DNA of 64,000 nt from UTCFX2 sp963726375 (GCA_963726375.1 CAVSCE010000007.1:310001-374000), one strand, 5' to 3'; positions 1-8,595 are shown, counted from the stretch's first letter. Numbers and translations are program-made. The notes: a model not told the origin generated them from the sequence alone.

Positions 1-134
1 CGGATTAATATGCTCCACCAATAACCAACCGCACCCGGGGGTCAGACATAATCACGAAAGAAAATGGGCTGCTAATTAATAACTTAAATTGTCGTTCAAG
101 TTTAAGTAACGATTTTATTCACTTCTGAGAAATA
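1..134. other. Left-edge intergenic segment
   Basis: I see no gene, hairpin terminator or clear promoter in this short stretch ahead of the MFS gene. It is AT-rich in its second half and probably contains the promoter of that gene, but I cannot point to a convincing -35/-10 pair. Confidence 0.4.
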
Positions 135-1463
135 TTGCAGGTATATCATTTGGAAAACCTTTTTTCGGAATTGGTAAAAACGCGCCTGTCATTTCCGCTG
201 CAAATTTTAAAGCGGCGAGATTTTCGATTCTTGTGGCTGGGGGAATTCAGCTCCTTGTTGGGCGACCAGTTTTACTGGATTGCCCTTCCATGGTTGATCT
301 TAAAAACCACTGGGGATCCTCTGGTGATGGGCAGTTTGCTTGCAGTTCAAATGATTCCGCGCAGCCTTTTTATGCTGGTTGGCGGCGCGCTGACCGATCG
401 TTTCTCCCCACGAAATGTGATGCAAGTTTCTGTAATTGCCCGGTTTATTCTGGTTGGGATCTTGACGACCCTGATCCTGACTGGTTTCATTCACCTCTGG
501 TCCCTGTATATTCTGGCGCTTCTTTTTGGGATTGTGGATGGTTTTTACTTTCCGGCACAAAATTCGATCGTTCCTTCACTTCTGGGTCCTGCTGAACTTC
601 CGGCTGGGAACGCATTAATCCAGGGAACTGCTCAGATGAGCATGTTTTTGGGGCCAGCTGTAGCCGGCGCAATGATCGCCTGGTTGAGCGGAGCAGACCG
701 CATCATCCACACGGGTCAATCTGTGCAAGATTTGCAAGGTATTGGGATAGCATTTGGGATAGATATGCTGGGTTACCTGATTGCTTCGATAATGTTCAGC
801 CAGATTCGAGTCTCAAAAATCACTACCGAACAAGGGGAAGAGATCGAGCATGAAAGCGTTATCGAATCGATCAGGGCAGGTCTTCATTATGCGTGGATGA
901 ATGTTGATCTAAGAATTTTTTTCTTGCTCGTTGCGGTGATGGCCTTCATTGTGAATGGTACGATTACTGTCGGCGTACCGGTTCTTGCTAACAGCCGATT
1001 TCAAGGGGGAGCAGCTGCATTTGGAATCATTGTCTCTTCTTTTGGCGCGGGATCTCTCATAGGGCTGATCCTGGCGAGCTTACTTCCCGCACCTGCACCG
1101 CAGCGCGTAGGCAGGATCTTCTTATTCGTGATGGGGGTGCTTGGATTCAGTCTGATGCTGCTGGCATTCACATCCACGACCTTAGTGGCAGCTCTGCTGG
1201 CCCTCGTGACTGGGATCGGAGGGGGGTATATCTTGATTACTGTGATGACTTGGCTGCAACGGCGAACTCCTCCGACTATGATAGGCCGGACAATGAGCCT
1301 GCTGACTTTTGCGACGCTTGGATTGAACCCATTTGCAATGGCCATCGCGGGCGCATTAAGTAAATGGAATGTCACCGCGCTGATGTTTGGCTCTGGATGT
1401 TTGCTTTCAATTTTCGCTTTTACAATGGCTTTCAGCCCGATCGGTAAGCTGACCAAAGGTTAA
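135..1463 (+). CDS. MFS transporter (EntS/MFS_3-like drug or metabolite exporter)
   Basis: A 442-residue hydrophobic protein with the spacing of about twelve membrane segments. The N-terminal LWLGEFSSLLGDQFYWIALPW region and the motif-A-like loop GGALTDRFSPR (residues 83-93, between helices 2 and 3) are typical of major facilitator exporters of the MFS_3/enterobactin-exporter group. It would use the proton gradient to export a small molecule; the substrate cannot be read from sequence. The start is uncertain: position 135 is a TTG with a weak GAG upstream, and in-frame TTG codons follow within 60 bases. The conserved part begins near residue 25. It converges on the ABC operon, and the two stop codons overlap at 1460-1463. 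Confidence 0.8.
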   Translation: MQVYHLENLFSELVKTRLSFPLQILKRRDFRFLWLGEFSSLLGDQFYWIALPWLILKTTGDPLVMGSLLAVQMIPRSLFMLVGGALTDRFSPRNVMQVSVIARFILVGILTTLILTGFIHLWSLYILALLFGIVDGFYFPAQNSIVPSLLGPAELPAGNALIQGTAQMSMFLGPAVAGAMIAWLSGADRIIHTGQSVQDLQGIGIAFGIDMLGYLIASIMFSQIRVSKITTEQGEEIEHESVIESIRAGLHYAWMNVDLRIFFLLVAVMAFIVNGTITVGVPVLANSRFQGGAAAFGIIVSSFGAGSLIGLILASLLPAPAPQRVGRIFLFVMGVLGFSLMLLAFTSTTLVAALLALVTGIGGGYILITVMTWLQRRTPPTMIGRTMSLLTFATLGLNPFAMAIAGALSKWNVTALMFGSGCLLSIFAFTMAFSPIGKLTKG

Positions 1464-2317
1464 ACGATCGCGCCATCGCGGATTGTGATAACGCGCCTTG
1501 CTCGACTTGCCATATCGTCATCGTGTGTGACCATCAGGACAGTCTTCCCTGCATCAGCGAGCTGGTGCAGCAACTCAAAAACCTGTTCTGCCGTCCGCGA
1601 ATCGAGGTTCCCTGTAGGTTCATCTGTCACGAGGATTCTTGGATCGTTCGCCAGGGCGCGAGCAATCGCAGCACTTTGCTGTTGACCACCGGACAGCTGG
1701 CTAGGAAGCTGGTATGCATATTTCTTCATGCCTACTAATTGGAGCAGTTCCAGGGCGCGGCCAACTCGCTCATTTGGGGAGAAAATATTGCAGAAATCCA
1801 TCGGCAACCGGACATTTTCTATAACTGTCAGGGTGGGCAAGAGTTGAAAGAATTGGAAAACGATCCCGATATTCACTCCCCTCCACGAAGCCAGCTGACC
1901 TTCATCCAGATTATGGACAGGCACTCCCCCTACATATACTTCTCCAGAAGTGGGGCGGTCGATCCCCGTTAATACGTTGATGAGCGTTGTTTTTCCACTG
2001 CCTGATTTCCCTACAATTGCAAAAAATTCTCCGCTGTCGATGCAGAGATCAATGCCTTTGAGTGCTTTAAATTCACCCGCAGTCGAATGATAAGTTTTTA
2101 CTACTTTCTTTAATTCAATCAAAGATTGGTTTTTTTGTGGAGACGGGGGATCCACCGCTAAGGTAGCTGGATGTTGGTTACCTGTAATCATGGGTGGTTT
2201 CTCTATTCGTAAGTTTAAAACTTCGCGAACAGTAAGGCGAGCAGCTTCACGCGCAGGCGCCAGGCTGGAGATGATACCGATTAGAACGACAATACCCATC
2301 CAAAGAATGAGTCCCAA
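1460..2317 (-). CDS. ABC exporter ATP-binding domain (MacB/LolD type), apparently fused to the upstream permease
   Basis: A nucleotide-binding subunit of the LolD/MacB family that powers an FtsX-type permease. Residues 68-285 form the ATPase: Walker A GKSGSGKTT (103-111), Q-loop FQFFQ, signature LSGGQQQ (208-214), Walker B ILVTDEP, and the H-loop VTHDD. Residues 1-40 are not ATPase. They read as the last membrane helix and tail of an FtsX permease (LAPAREAARLTVREVL), in a different frame from the permease ORF upstream. One extra T in the T5 run near 2325 would join the two without any stop, giving one permease-ATPase polypeptide of about 1,050 residues. If the ATPase is made separately, the best start is ATG at 2191 (MITGNQ). 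The signature has Ser after GGQQQ where Arg is usual. Confidence 0.85.
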   Translation of the reverse strand: MGLILWMGIVVLIGIISSLAPAREAARLTVREVLNLRIEKPPMITGNQHPATLAVDPPSPQKNQSLIELKKVVKTYHSTAGEFKALKGIDLCIDSGEFFAIVGKSGSGKTTLINVLTGIDRPTSGEVYVGGVPVHNLDEGQLASWRGVNIGIVFQFFQLLPTLTVIENVRLPMDFCNIFSPNERVGRALELLQLVGMKKYAYQLPSQLSGGQQQSAAIARALANDPRILVTDEPTGNLDSRTAEQVFELLHQLADAGKTVLMVTHDDDMASRARRVITIRDGAIV

Positions 2318-4614
2318 AAAGAATATTTAAAAACTGCGTTTGTGCCTAAGACTGTCCGGATCAACCCTTCTGCCAAAACGCGGCCAATTGGGAATGATAA
2401 AAGTGCGCTGAGAACCCAGCTCAACATAGCGACAACAACACCTTCTACAACGACAACCTGACGAACTGAGAAATGTGAGGCGCCAACGGCGCGTAGCACA
2501 CCGATCTCACGTGTGCGTTCGAGCACATTCAACCCCATTGTGCCGGTCAGCCCAAGGCTCCCAATCACAGCCAGGATGATCACCGAGACGAGCAGAACCA
2601 CGAGCAGAATTGAAAAGGCACTTGCCATGGAAGAAAAAATTTCGTTCCGGGTCTCGCTGCTGCTTGTGCTCAAGTTTGCATCGTTATACCGTTTTTCTAG
2701 CTGGAAACCTATCTGGCTCTGTTCGCTCTTGTTTTGCAAAGAACCTGGTGTTGCTAGGACCCGAACCGTGTCCACCTGGTGATAGCGTCCGGTGAGTTTT
2801 GAAAACTCTGTTTCGTTCATATAGATCCGATCGCCCGTCATGTGTTTTGAAGTAATCCCAACTACTGTAAGCTGACGGGTGATGTCGTTGATCTTGATGG
2901 GCAGTTGATCTCCCGGTTCTATATCAGGTGCCTTCTCCAATAAATCCTCGTTGATAACGATCTGGTCTGTGTCGGAAGGAAGTAGCCAGCGACCAGCAAT
3001 AATCCGGGGTTGGATGGTCTGGGCTTTTTCTGGGAGACCAACGATCTCAATTCGATCGCTCTCTATATCGTTGGAATGGACAAGATAGCCACTGGCAAGA
3101 GACCAGCCTTCTGCTAAGCGAACCTCTGGGATTTTAGATGCCTCTCGCTCAGCTGTATTGCGGTTTGCCCCGCCTGGAATGCTGATTGAAGCGTCAAATT
3201 GGATATAACGACCAAGATCGCGAATTTGACTCTGAAGTGTGTCGTATGCGCTTAAGACTGCCATGAACATCGCACCGGCAATTGTCAGAGTGACCAGTGT
3301 AAATGCCAATCGAGATTTGTTGCGAAAAGTGTTCCGAAGTGAAAGCATAATGGGAGGATGGAAGTTTCGGACTTTTGCCAGCTGGTGGACGATCCAGCCA
3401 CGCTTCGCTTCACCATTGATCATTCCGAATTGATAAATCGCATCGTATACAGAGACGCGCGTCCCTCGCAGAATTGGGAAGATGGCAACTCCCAGAGGCA
3501 TGAGCAATCCAAGACCGACCTGGAGCATCAAGATATTCCAGGGGAGATAAAATTTGCCGACGTGGAAGTTCACAAATCTTGCTGCGATGTAGGACAAAGC
3601 GATTGAGCCAGCAATTCCAAGTGGGATCGCTACAATTAAACCGATTAAACTTAATATGAGGATGTATCCCAAATACATCGTGACAACCTGTCGGCGAGTC
3701 GCCCCAATGGAACGCATGATCCCAATTTGCCTGGTTTGCTGGATGATCACTGCAGAGATGGTATTGACGACCAATCCTCCACTTAATATAATCGCCAACA
3801 CGCTCATGATCTGCAGAATGAGCATAACACCGTCAATCTGCGGCTTAGCCCAATAATCTCTTGGATTGCCATTGGTACTGAAGATAGACATCCCAAGAAC
3901 CTGAAAGCTGGCTGATTCGATGATCCGGTCGCGTACCAGACCAGCCACGTAAAGCACGTGTTCGCGATCGGCTTTTTTCTCCGCTACCAGGAGGTTTATC
4001 TCGTTGTAATACGGCTCCTGGCCCATCCATTCAAGCGTCGCCATACTGACATAACCACGAGCTTCTCCACTGAATTGAAAATGCGGTCGGGACATATCGT
4101 GGATGATTCCGGAAACGATGAGCTGATATTTCTCCCCGCTTTCCATCTCTACTTCAAGTGGATCACCGATAGAAAGATCCAAAGCTTTTGCGGAGTTGCG
4201 CTCCAGCAAAATTGTCCGCAACCCTGGAGAGTTGGCGCCTGCTTCGACCGTAAAACGGTTTATCTGAATATCATTGAAGTCAGGAACGACTACTAAGTGC
4301 AATTCATGACGGTCGCCTTTTTTTTCAAAGACGGAACCTGAAACTGTCCGGGCTGCTTCGGCGGCTTCTACTTCGCGTATTCCGGCAGCCGAGTTGGCCA
4401 GCTCTTTTTGGAATGGTGAAACATAAATCGTTATGCTTGCAGGGTTGATGTTTGCATAATCGCCATACAAATCGCGCTGTATCATCAGGACGAAGTTATG
4501 GATCAAACCCACCGCTGCAATCCCGATCGCGAGTGTGCTGATGACAAGCAGCGACCGAGCTTTGTTGTCCCAGATGTCTCGGAATACCTTATCCCAACGA
4601 GCTCCGAGGTCCAT
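2281..4614 (-). CDS. FtsX/MacB-family ABC permease, two FtsX domains
   Basis: A 777-residue membrane protein. An N-terminal helix (about 17-40) is followed by a large extracytoplasmic MacB-type core, a three-helix FtsX block (about 264-385) with the diagnostic RQIGIMRSIGA loop, then a second helix, a second extracytoplasmic domain and a second FtsX block containing RTREIGVLRAVGA. This doubled layout matches lipoprotein- or peptide-exporting permeases that work by mechanotransmission. The start is ATG, one base after the stop of the upstream ATPase, so translation is coupled. The C-terminus as written ends in ..GWVLSF, but the expected last helix continues in another frame into the next ORF. 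The gene is therefore probably frameshifted near 2325. Confidence 0.85.
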   Translation of the reverse strand: MDLGARWDKVFRDIWDNKARSLLVISTLAIGIAAVGLIHNFVLMIQRDLYGDYANINPASITIYVSPFQKELANSAAGIREVEAAEAARTVSGSVFEKKGDRHELHLVVVPDFNDIQINRFTVEAGANSPGLRTILLERNSAKALDLSIGDPLEVEMESGEKYQLIVSGIIHDMSRPHFQFSGEARGYVSMATLEWMGQEPYYNEINLLVAEKKADREHVLYVAGLVRDRIIESASFQVLGMSIFSTNGNPRDYWAKPQIDGVMLILQIMSVLAIILSGGLVVNTISAVIIQQTRQIGIMRSIGATRRQVVTMYLGYILILSLIGLIVAIPLGIAGSIALSYIAARFVNFHVGKFYLPWNILMLQVGLGLLMPLGVAIFPILRGTRVSVYDAIYQFGMINGEAKRGWIVHQLAKVRNFHPPIMLSLRNTFRNKSRLAFTLVTLTIAGAMFMAVLSAYDTLQSQIRDLGRYIQFDASISIPGGANRNTAEREASKIPEVRLAEGWSLASGYLVHSNDIESDRIEIVGLPEKAQTIQPRIIAGRWLLPSDTDQIVINEDLLEKAPDIEPGDQLPIKINDITRQLTVVGITSKHMTGDRIYMNETEFSKLTGRYHQVDTVRVLATPGSLQNKSEQSQIGFQLEKRYNDANLSTSSSETRNEIFSSMASAFSILLVVLLVSVIILAVIGSLGLTGTMGLNVLERTREIGVLRAVGASHFSVRQVVVVEGVVVAMLSWVLSALLSFPIGRVLAEGLIRTVLGTNAVFKYSFWDSFFGWVLSF

Positions 4615-4615
4615 T

Positions 4616-5365
4616 TTAATTTATCATCCCATCTTTGATCTCGATGATACGGCTCGCATATTTTGCGACACTTTTATCATGCGTCACGATCAGAATTGTT
4701 TTACCCTGGTCGATGAGGGACTTAAAGAGATCCAAAATCTCCTTTGCTGTTTTTGAATCCAGGTTTCCGGTTGGTTCGTCCGCGATAATTATCGGAGGAT
4801 CATTTGCCAACGCCCTGGCGATAGCTGCTCGCTGCTGTTGCCCACCCGAGATATGCGCAGGCTTTTTGTTGGCATGGTCTCCTATGCCAACCTGCTCCAG
4901 AAGTTCCAATGAGCGATGTTTCCGTTCAGCTGGAGTCAAGAACCCGCAGAATTCCATTGGCATCGTGATGTTTCTAAGAAGGCTGATTGACGGCATAAGC
5001 TGAAAAAACTGAAACACGACCCCCATAGTACGACCGCGCCAGCGTGCGCGTTGATCTTCATCCATTAAATGCACCGCAGCACCATCTACCAGAATCTCAC
5101 CGTGGTCAGGCAGGTCAATTCCTGTGAGCACATTCACCAGGGTTGATTTACCGGCACCTGATTTCCCGATTAAAACCAGAAACTCTCCGGGGAAGACCTT
5201 GAGATCGATCCCTAGTAAAGCGGGGATTGCACCAGCAGGGGTCTGATAGCTTTTATAGATACCGCTCAAATGGATCATCGGAGCTTCCAATCGATATTGG
5301 AGCGGCGTGCGACGATCTTCCATCAATATATCCGGAATTATTTCCAATTGATTTATTCCGTTCAA
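4616..5365 (-). CDS. ABC transporter ATP-binding protein (LolD/MacB-like)
   Basis: First gene of the exporter operon, a stand-alone nucleotide-binding subunit. Walker A GKSGAGKST (67-75), Q-loop FQFFQ, signature ISGGQQQRA (172-180), Walker B IIIADEP (192-198), D-loop NLDS and H-loop VTHDK are all present, so it should hydrolyse ATP. The longest frame starts at a TTG (5365) directly abutting AGAAGG, which is too close for initiation. In-frame ATG codons at 5323 (MEDRRT) or 5278 (MIHLSG) are more plausible, and homology begins around residue 30. With the permease and the second ATPase it makes an NBD-permease-NBD set, divergent from a TetR gene that is the obvious candidate regulator. Confidence 0.87.
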   Translation of the reverse strand: MNGINQLEIIPDILMEDRRTPLQYRLEAPMIHLSGIYKSYQTPAGAIPALLGIDLKVFPGEFLVLIGKSGAGKSTLVNVLTGIDLPDHGEILVDGAAVHLMDEDQRARWRGRTMGVVFQFFQLMPSISLLRNITMPMEFCGFLTPAERKHRSLELLEQVGIGDHANKKPAHISGGQQQRAAIARALANDPPIIIADEPTGNLDSKTAKEILDLFKSLIDQGKTILIVTHDKSVAKYASRIIEIKDGMIN

Positions 5366-5524
5366 CCTTCTTAATATGAATTTAATCTATGAAACACGGG
5401 TATAATTATGAAATATACTATATCATAAAAATTTTCCAGCGACAGTATATCATAAAAATGAAAAATACCAAGTATGATTGATTATGATCCGATGAGAATT
5501 TCAAGAGGGTTTAGCAACCGGTAA
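5366..5524. promoter_or_regulatory. Divergent promoter region with a 14-bp direct repeat
   Basis: A very AT-rich spacer between the divergent ABC operon and the TetR gene. It holds TATAAT at 5401-5406 and two identical copies of TATATCATAAAAAT at 5419-5432 and 5446-5459, 27 bases apart. The repeat is the best candidate for a regulator-binding site, by inference from its position beside a tetR-type gene. TetR operators are usually inverted repeats, so the exact binding mode is open. Confidence 0.5.
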
Positions 5525-5539
5525 TTGCAGGAGTGTTGG

Positions 5540-6103
5540 ATGGAAAAAATTGATCGACGGATTAAGCGGACCCAGAGAATGTTGAGAGATGCACTAATAT
5601 CCCTGACGCTTGAAAAAGGATTCAATGCGGTGACTATTCGGGATATCACCGAAAAGGCAGATGTTGGTTACACAACTTTCTTCCGTCATTATCCCGATAA
5701 AGAATCACTGCTGGCAGATGTGCTGGATTCCATGGGGAATGAATTCGTAGAAATGCTGATGCCTCACTCACTTCTTACTGCTCCTGATAAGATGGGTACT
5801 CTGTTATTTGAGTATGTAAGTGAAAACGCAAACCTCTGCCGAGTTTTACTGGACAGCACAGATACCATGGTACTTTTGCATTCTGTTCAGGAATTTGCTG
5901 TAGAAGAAACCCGGGAATTATTTACTGGTTCATTGGAAGGGCAGGTTCCTTTTAACCTTGCCGCAAATCATATGATAACATCCCTGGTTATGCTGATCCG
6001 TTGGTGGTTGGAGAATGCAATGCCATATTCGCCAGAACGGATGGGAATGATTGCTGCGCAGCTGATCATCCGACCTGTAATTGAGGCATTTCAACCGTCA
6101 TAA
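5540..6103 (+). CDS. TetR/AcrR-family transcriptional regulator
   Basis: A 187-residue one-component repressor. The N-terminal helix-turn-helix is classic TetR: LEKGFNAVTIRDITEKADVG followed by TTFFRHYPDKESLL. The C-terminal part is a helical ligand/dimer domain with no assignable ligand. The start is set at ATG 5540 because AGGAG lies at 5529-5533, six bases upstream; an in-frame TTG at 5525 is less likely. It is transcribed divergently from the ABC exporter operon, which suggests it represses that exporter and responds to its substrate. This is inferred from neighbourhood. Confidence 0.88.
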   Translation: MEKIDRRIKRTQRMLRDALISLTLEKGFNAVTIRDITEKADVGYTTFFRHYPDKESLLADVLDSMGNEFVEMLMPHSLLTAPDKMGTLLFEYVSENANLCRVLLDSTDTMVLLHSVQEFAVEETRELFTGSLEGQVPFNLAANHMITSLVMLIRWWLENAMPYSPERMGMIAAQLIIRPVIEAFQPS

Positions 6104-6151
6104 CATAATTTGCCTTCGAAGGACCATATTAATATTTACTCGCCATCCAGC

Positions 6152-7222
6152 CTATATGTTAATGCATTCATTTTTCCACACTCTCAAGCCATAGCGTGAA
6201 AGATAAACCGGGATATTCCTGAATAATGAGCTTTCCTCTTCAATTTCCCGGATCATCGCGCGTTTTTCACCCGAGAGATTATTGCACAACAAAGTAACCG
6301 AACCCCCATCTCCCCCGGCTCCATTTACTTTCCAACCAATCGCATGATGGGATTGTGCGATCTCGATCACACGGCGAGCTTCAGGGCTGATCAAAGCCGA
6401 ATGCAGCCTCTCTTGGGCGAGGGTATTCTCGATCATTGATGCACCCAAAGCCGAAAAATCTCCCTTATAGACGGCATCTCGGGATTTTGGCGCTGTGAGG
6501 CGCAGGTCTTCAAGCTGTTTGCAGTCAGGACCAGAGTCTTCCAGGTGGTGGATCACCATCTCGTGGACTTCAGAAGAGCGATGGGATTTTCCGAGATAAA
6601 TCAATGCAAGTCGCCGTTCCAATTCCCACCAGGTTTGATTGGGAATCTGAATCTGCGAGACCGATGCGTGTGGGTATTGGTGCATTTCGATATAGTTTAT
6701 CCCGCCATAAGCCGAACATAACTGGTCCTGGATTCCGCACTGCTGTCCCAGCATTTCCGTCTCAATCCGCTGGGCTGCAAGTGCGACCTCATGAGGTGTA
6801 AGCCAGCCAGGGGTCAGGCGATCAAGTGCGCCGATAAGAGCCACGGTTACGGCTGCTGAGGTACCTGTCGATGCTCCTCCTGGGGCTTCTGAATAGATTG
6901 TGACTTCAAAGGATAAATTGTCTGGGACGTGCATGTATTCAATTGATGCTTCAAGCAGCGGGTGTTTATCCCAATGCTTCTCCGGAACAACAGCATATCG
7001 CTCGCCGTAATTCTCAGCATTAATAATGATCCGATTTTCCTGCTCGCCATCAGGGAAAACCATAATTTGGACCTCGGCATAAGGATAAACGCCGATATTA
7101 AAGATTTTCCCATGTCCAGCAAACCAGGTGTCTGTCCAACCGCCGTTGTCACAGATGCGGATTGGAGCCACGCTGTTTATGATAAAAAGTGGATCTCGAT
7201 TTTCCATTTCTGAGGTTCTCAA
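6152..7222 (-). CDS. GHMP-family sugar kinase
   Basis: A 356-residue member of the GHMP kinase superfamily (galactokinase, homoserine kinase, mevalonate kinase, phosphomevalonate kinase). Motif 1 is APIRICDNGGWTDTW, motif 2 is the phosphate-binding EAPGGASTGTSAAV and motif 3 is KVNGAGGDGGSVTLL. The GGWTDT form of motif 1 resembles heptose/fucose anomeric kinases (HddA-like), so it probably phosphorylates a sugar at C1. The first possible start (TTG 7222) overlaps the stop of the D-lyxose isomerase gene; ATG 7207 (MENRDP) is an alternative. Neither has a strong ribosome-binding site, consistent with translational coupling. It is the last gene of the mobB leader-controlled set. Confidence 0.8.
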   Translation of the reverse strand: MRTSEMENRDPLFIINSVAPIRICDNGGWTDTWFAGHGKIFNIGVYPYAEVQIMVFPDGEQENRIIINAENYGERYAVVPEKHWDKHPLLEASIEYMHVPDNLSFEVTIYSEAPGGASTGTSAAVTVALIGALDRLTPGWLTPHEVALAAQRIETEMLGQQCGIQDQLCSAYGGINYIEMHQYPHASVSQIQIPNQTWWELERRLALIYLGKSHRSSEVHEMVIHHLEDSGPDCKQLEDLRLTAPKSRDAVYKGDFSALGASMIENTLAQERLHSALISPEARRVIEIAQSHHAIGWKVNGAGGDGGSVTLLCNNLSGEKRAMIREIEEESSLFRNIPVYLSRYGLRVWKNECINI

Positions 7223-7908
7223 TACTTGTAATACTTTTTATAATCAGTGCAAAGCAAGTAATAGGGAGGTTCGTCTTCCAATAATTCTGGAAAGCGCGGC
7301 AGTGATTGATGAAAACGGTTGTCGCTGTTGTCGTCATTGACCAGCGAGACTTCACCAACCAGGGTTCGTCCGCCTTCTCCCCAAAATGCGTGGTAACAGT
7401 ATTGCGGCAGAGTTATGCTCTCTCCGGGTTCGAGAGTGACAATGCCGCCAGGCGGAAGCTTACGCTCCTCACCATCTATCGAAACCACTACATCGGTCGT
7501 GTCATCTACACCTTCTTCAGGTGTGGCATTAAACAATTGGATCAACAACTTTCCGCCTGCACGATTGATGATATCTTCCATCTTCGTCCAGTGAAAATGG
7601 AGCGGGGTGAGCTGACCTTCTTCAACGATCATAATTTTTTCCGCGTAAAGCTTGCCCTGGCGCGTTTTCCATGAAGAAGAATGCCCATTTCGAATCGTGA
7701 ATAGAAAAAGCCCGCGCCGATAGAAATCACCTGAGCCGAAGTCGGTGATGTCCCAGCCCAAATTATTCTCAACGATCTCTCGGACTTCTGGACCTTTGTT
7801 GATCCAGTCATCCGCAGTCCAGTACGCGAAAGGGGGTAAGTGAAAATTCTGGGCGCGGATAAACTGATCCGCGCATTTCATAATTGAATTGATCTCAGAT
7901 CGTTTCAT
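7219..7908 (-). CDS. D-lyxose ketol-isomerase family protein (cupin)
   Basis: A 229-residue cupin of the D-lyxose isomerase family, which interconverts D-lyxose and D-xylulose and usually also D-mannose and D-fructose using a bound divalent metal. The family start MKRSEIN followed by LPPFAYWTADDW is recognisable. The metal site is seen as HFHWTKMEDI with the later YCYHAFWGE. Length matches the family. Start ATG 7908 has AGGAT nine bases upstream. It overlaps the downstream kinase gene by four bases. Together they could isomerise and activate a sugar for glycan synthesis or catabolism, but no substrate is proven by sequence. Confidence 0.85.
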   Translation of the reverse strand: MKRSEINSIMKCADQFIRAQNFHLPPFAYWTADDWINKGPEVREIVENNLGWDITDFGSGDFYRRGLFLFTIRNGHSSSWKTRQGKLYAEKIMIVEEGQLTPLHFHWTKMEDIINRAGGKLLIQLFNATPEEGVDDTTDVVVSIDGEERKLPPGGIVTLEPGESITLPQYCYHAFWGEGGRTLVGEVSLVNDDNSDNRFHQSLPRFPELLEDEPPYYLLCTDYKKYYKY

Positions 7909-7933
7909 GATATATGCATCCTATAACGGATTT

Positions 7934-8434
7934 TCACCTTTTAAGTATAAATGTATTTTCGATGAAATTGACGATTGGCCCCGGCTCATTCAAATTGAAC
8001 TGAGGGATCGTCACATCCAGCCGGGTGTCAGTCGCAATCCCGACCAGCTGACGAAGATCTGAGACGATCTCCAATCCCCTTGCGGCGCGCAAAACCTCTA
8101 AAGTTGGTTTCCCGGCTTGCTTGTACCCTTCTGTCAGGATGATATCCACCGGTGGCAGACCAGCGGCAATATCATCAAGATTTAGCTCATGAACAAGCTT
8201 TTGAATCGTTGCGATTTTATCCGGGGCTGCGATGACAACGATATCGCTGCCTGCCTGGGCATGGCGCCAGGTATCTTTCCCTGGCACATCTATTTCAAAG
8301 CCTGGATGGGAGTGGTGCTTGATGGTTGCTACATGATATCCTCTCCGTTTGAGCTCAACAATGATTTTTTCGAGCAGGGTGGTCTTTCCACTCTGTGATT
8401 TTCCAACGATGGATAAGATAGGTGTTGAAGACAT
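7934..8434 (-). CDS. mobB: Molybdopterin-guanine dinucleotide biosynthesis protein MobB
   Basis: A 166-residue P-loop protein of the MobB family, an accessory GTPase that helps MobA attach GMP to molybdopterin. Walker A is VGKSQSGKTTLLEK near residue 10. The family features KHHSHPGFEIDVPGKDTWRH and ILTEGYK are clear. Start ATG 8434 has GGAAAGG seven bases upstream. It lies about 45 bases downstream of the terminator in a structured leader, so its expression is likely controlled by attenuation. Its downstream partners are sugar enzymes, not molybdenum cofactor genes, and no mobA or moa gene is visible nearby. Confidence 0.88.
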   Translation of the reverse strand: MSSTPILSIVGKSQSGKTTLLEKIIVELKRRGYHVATIKHHSHPGFEIDVPGKDTWRHAQAGSDIVVIAAPDKIATIQKLVHELNLDDIAAGLPPVDIILTEGYKQAGKPTLEVLRAARGLEIVSDLRQLVGIATDTRLDVTIPQFNLNEPGPIVNFIENTFILKR

Positions 8435-8477
8435 GATTGAGCCTTTCCAGCGTAAATTTAGAAAACAAAAGAATTCA

Positions 8478-8512
8478 GCAATAAAGACAAGAAGCCGCTC
8501 ATATAAGCGGCT
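8478..8512 (-). terminator. Intrinsic terminator/attenuator in the mobB leader
   Basis: Perfect 7-bp inverted repeat (arms 8493-8499 and 8506-8512, AGCCGCT/AGCGGCT) followed on the minus strand by the U-rich tract TTCTTGTCTTT. It lies after the leader ORF and before mobB, the position of a transcription attenuator. Confidence 0.6.
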
Positions 8513-8518
8513 CCTTGC

Positions 8519-8568
8519 TGCGCTGCGGCAACCTAAATCTCATCAGCGAGGAGGGTCACCGCAGCGCA
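8519..8568 (-). promoter_or_regulatory. Long leader hairpin overlapping the leader ORF
   Basis: Arms 8554-8568 and 8519-8533 pair over 15 bp on the minus-strand RNA, with two G-U pairs, around a 20-base loop. The 5' arm lies inside the leader coding sequence. The loop contains CTCCTC, which is complementary to the GAGGAG in the leader Shine-Dalgarno. A ribosome on the leader ORF would disrupt this hairpin, so it can plausibly act in the decision to terminate or read through. Confidence 0.5.
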
Positions 8569-8595
8569 TCGTAAACTACTACTAGCATCTAACAT
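8533..8595 (-). CDS. Putative 20-residue leader peptide upstream of mobB
   Basis: ATG at 8595 is preceded ten bases upstream by an unusually strong Shine-Dalgarno (GGAGAGGAGG, 8606-8615). The ORF has 20 codons and stops at 8533. The peptide begins MLDASSSLRC, with three consecutive AGT serine codons, and ends LLADEI. It sits between a good promoter and a hairpin/terminator pair ahead of mobB, the arrangement of a ribosome-mediated attenuator. The sensed signal is unknown; serine (or cysteine/leucine) tRNA charging is one guess. I know no named family for this peptide. Confidence 0.45.
   Translation of the reverse strand: MLDASSSLRCAAVTLLADEI

Noticed and set aside
6114..6123. CCTTCGAAGG palindrome between convergent genes as a terminator
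   Set aside because: The stem is only four to five base pairs with no loop and no T-run.
8534..8560. CTGATGAG on the minus strand, identical to the hammerhead ribozyme core
   Set aside because: The required downstream GAAA and the flanking stem II and cleavage site are absent; it is part of the leader hairpin loop.
8548..8568. T-box-like string on the plus strand (AGGGTCACCGCAG)
   Set aside because: It differs from the T-box consensus, lies on the wrong strand for mobB, and no specifier stem precedes a plus-strand gene.
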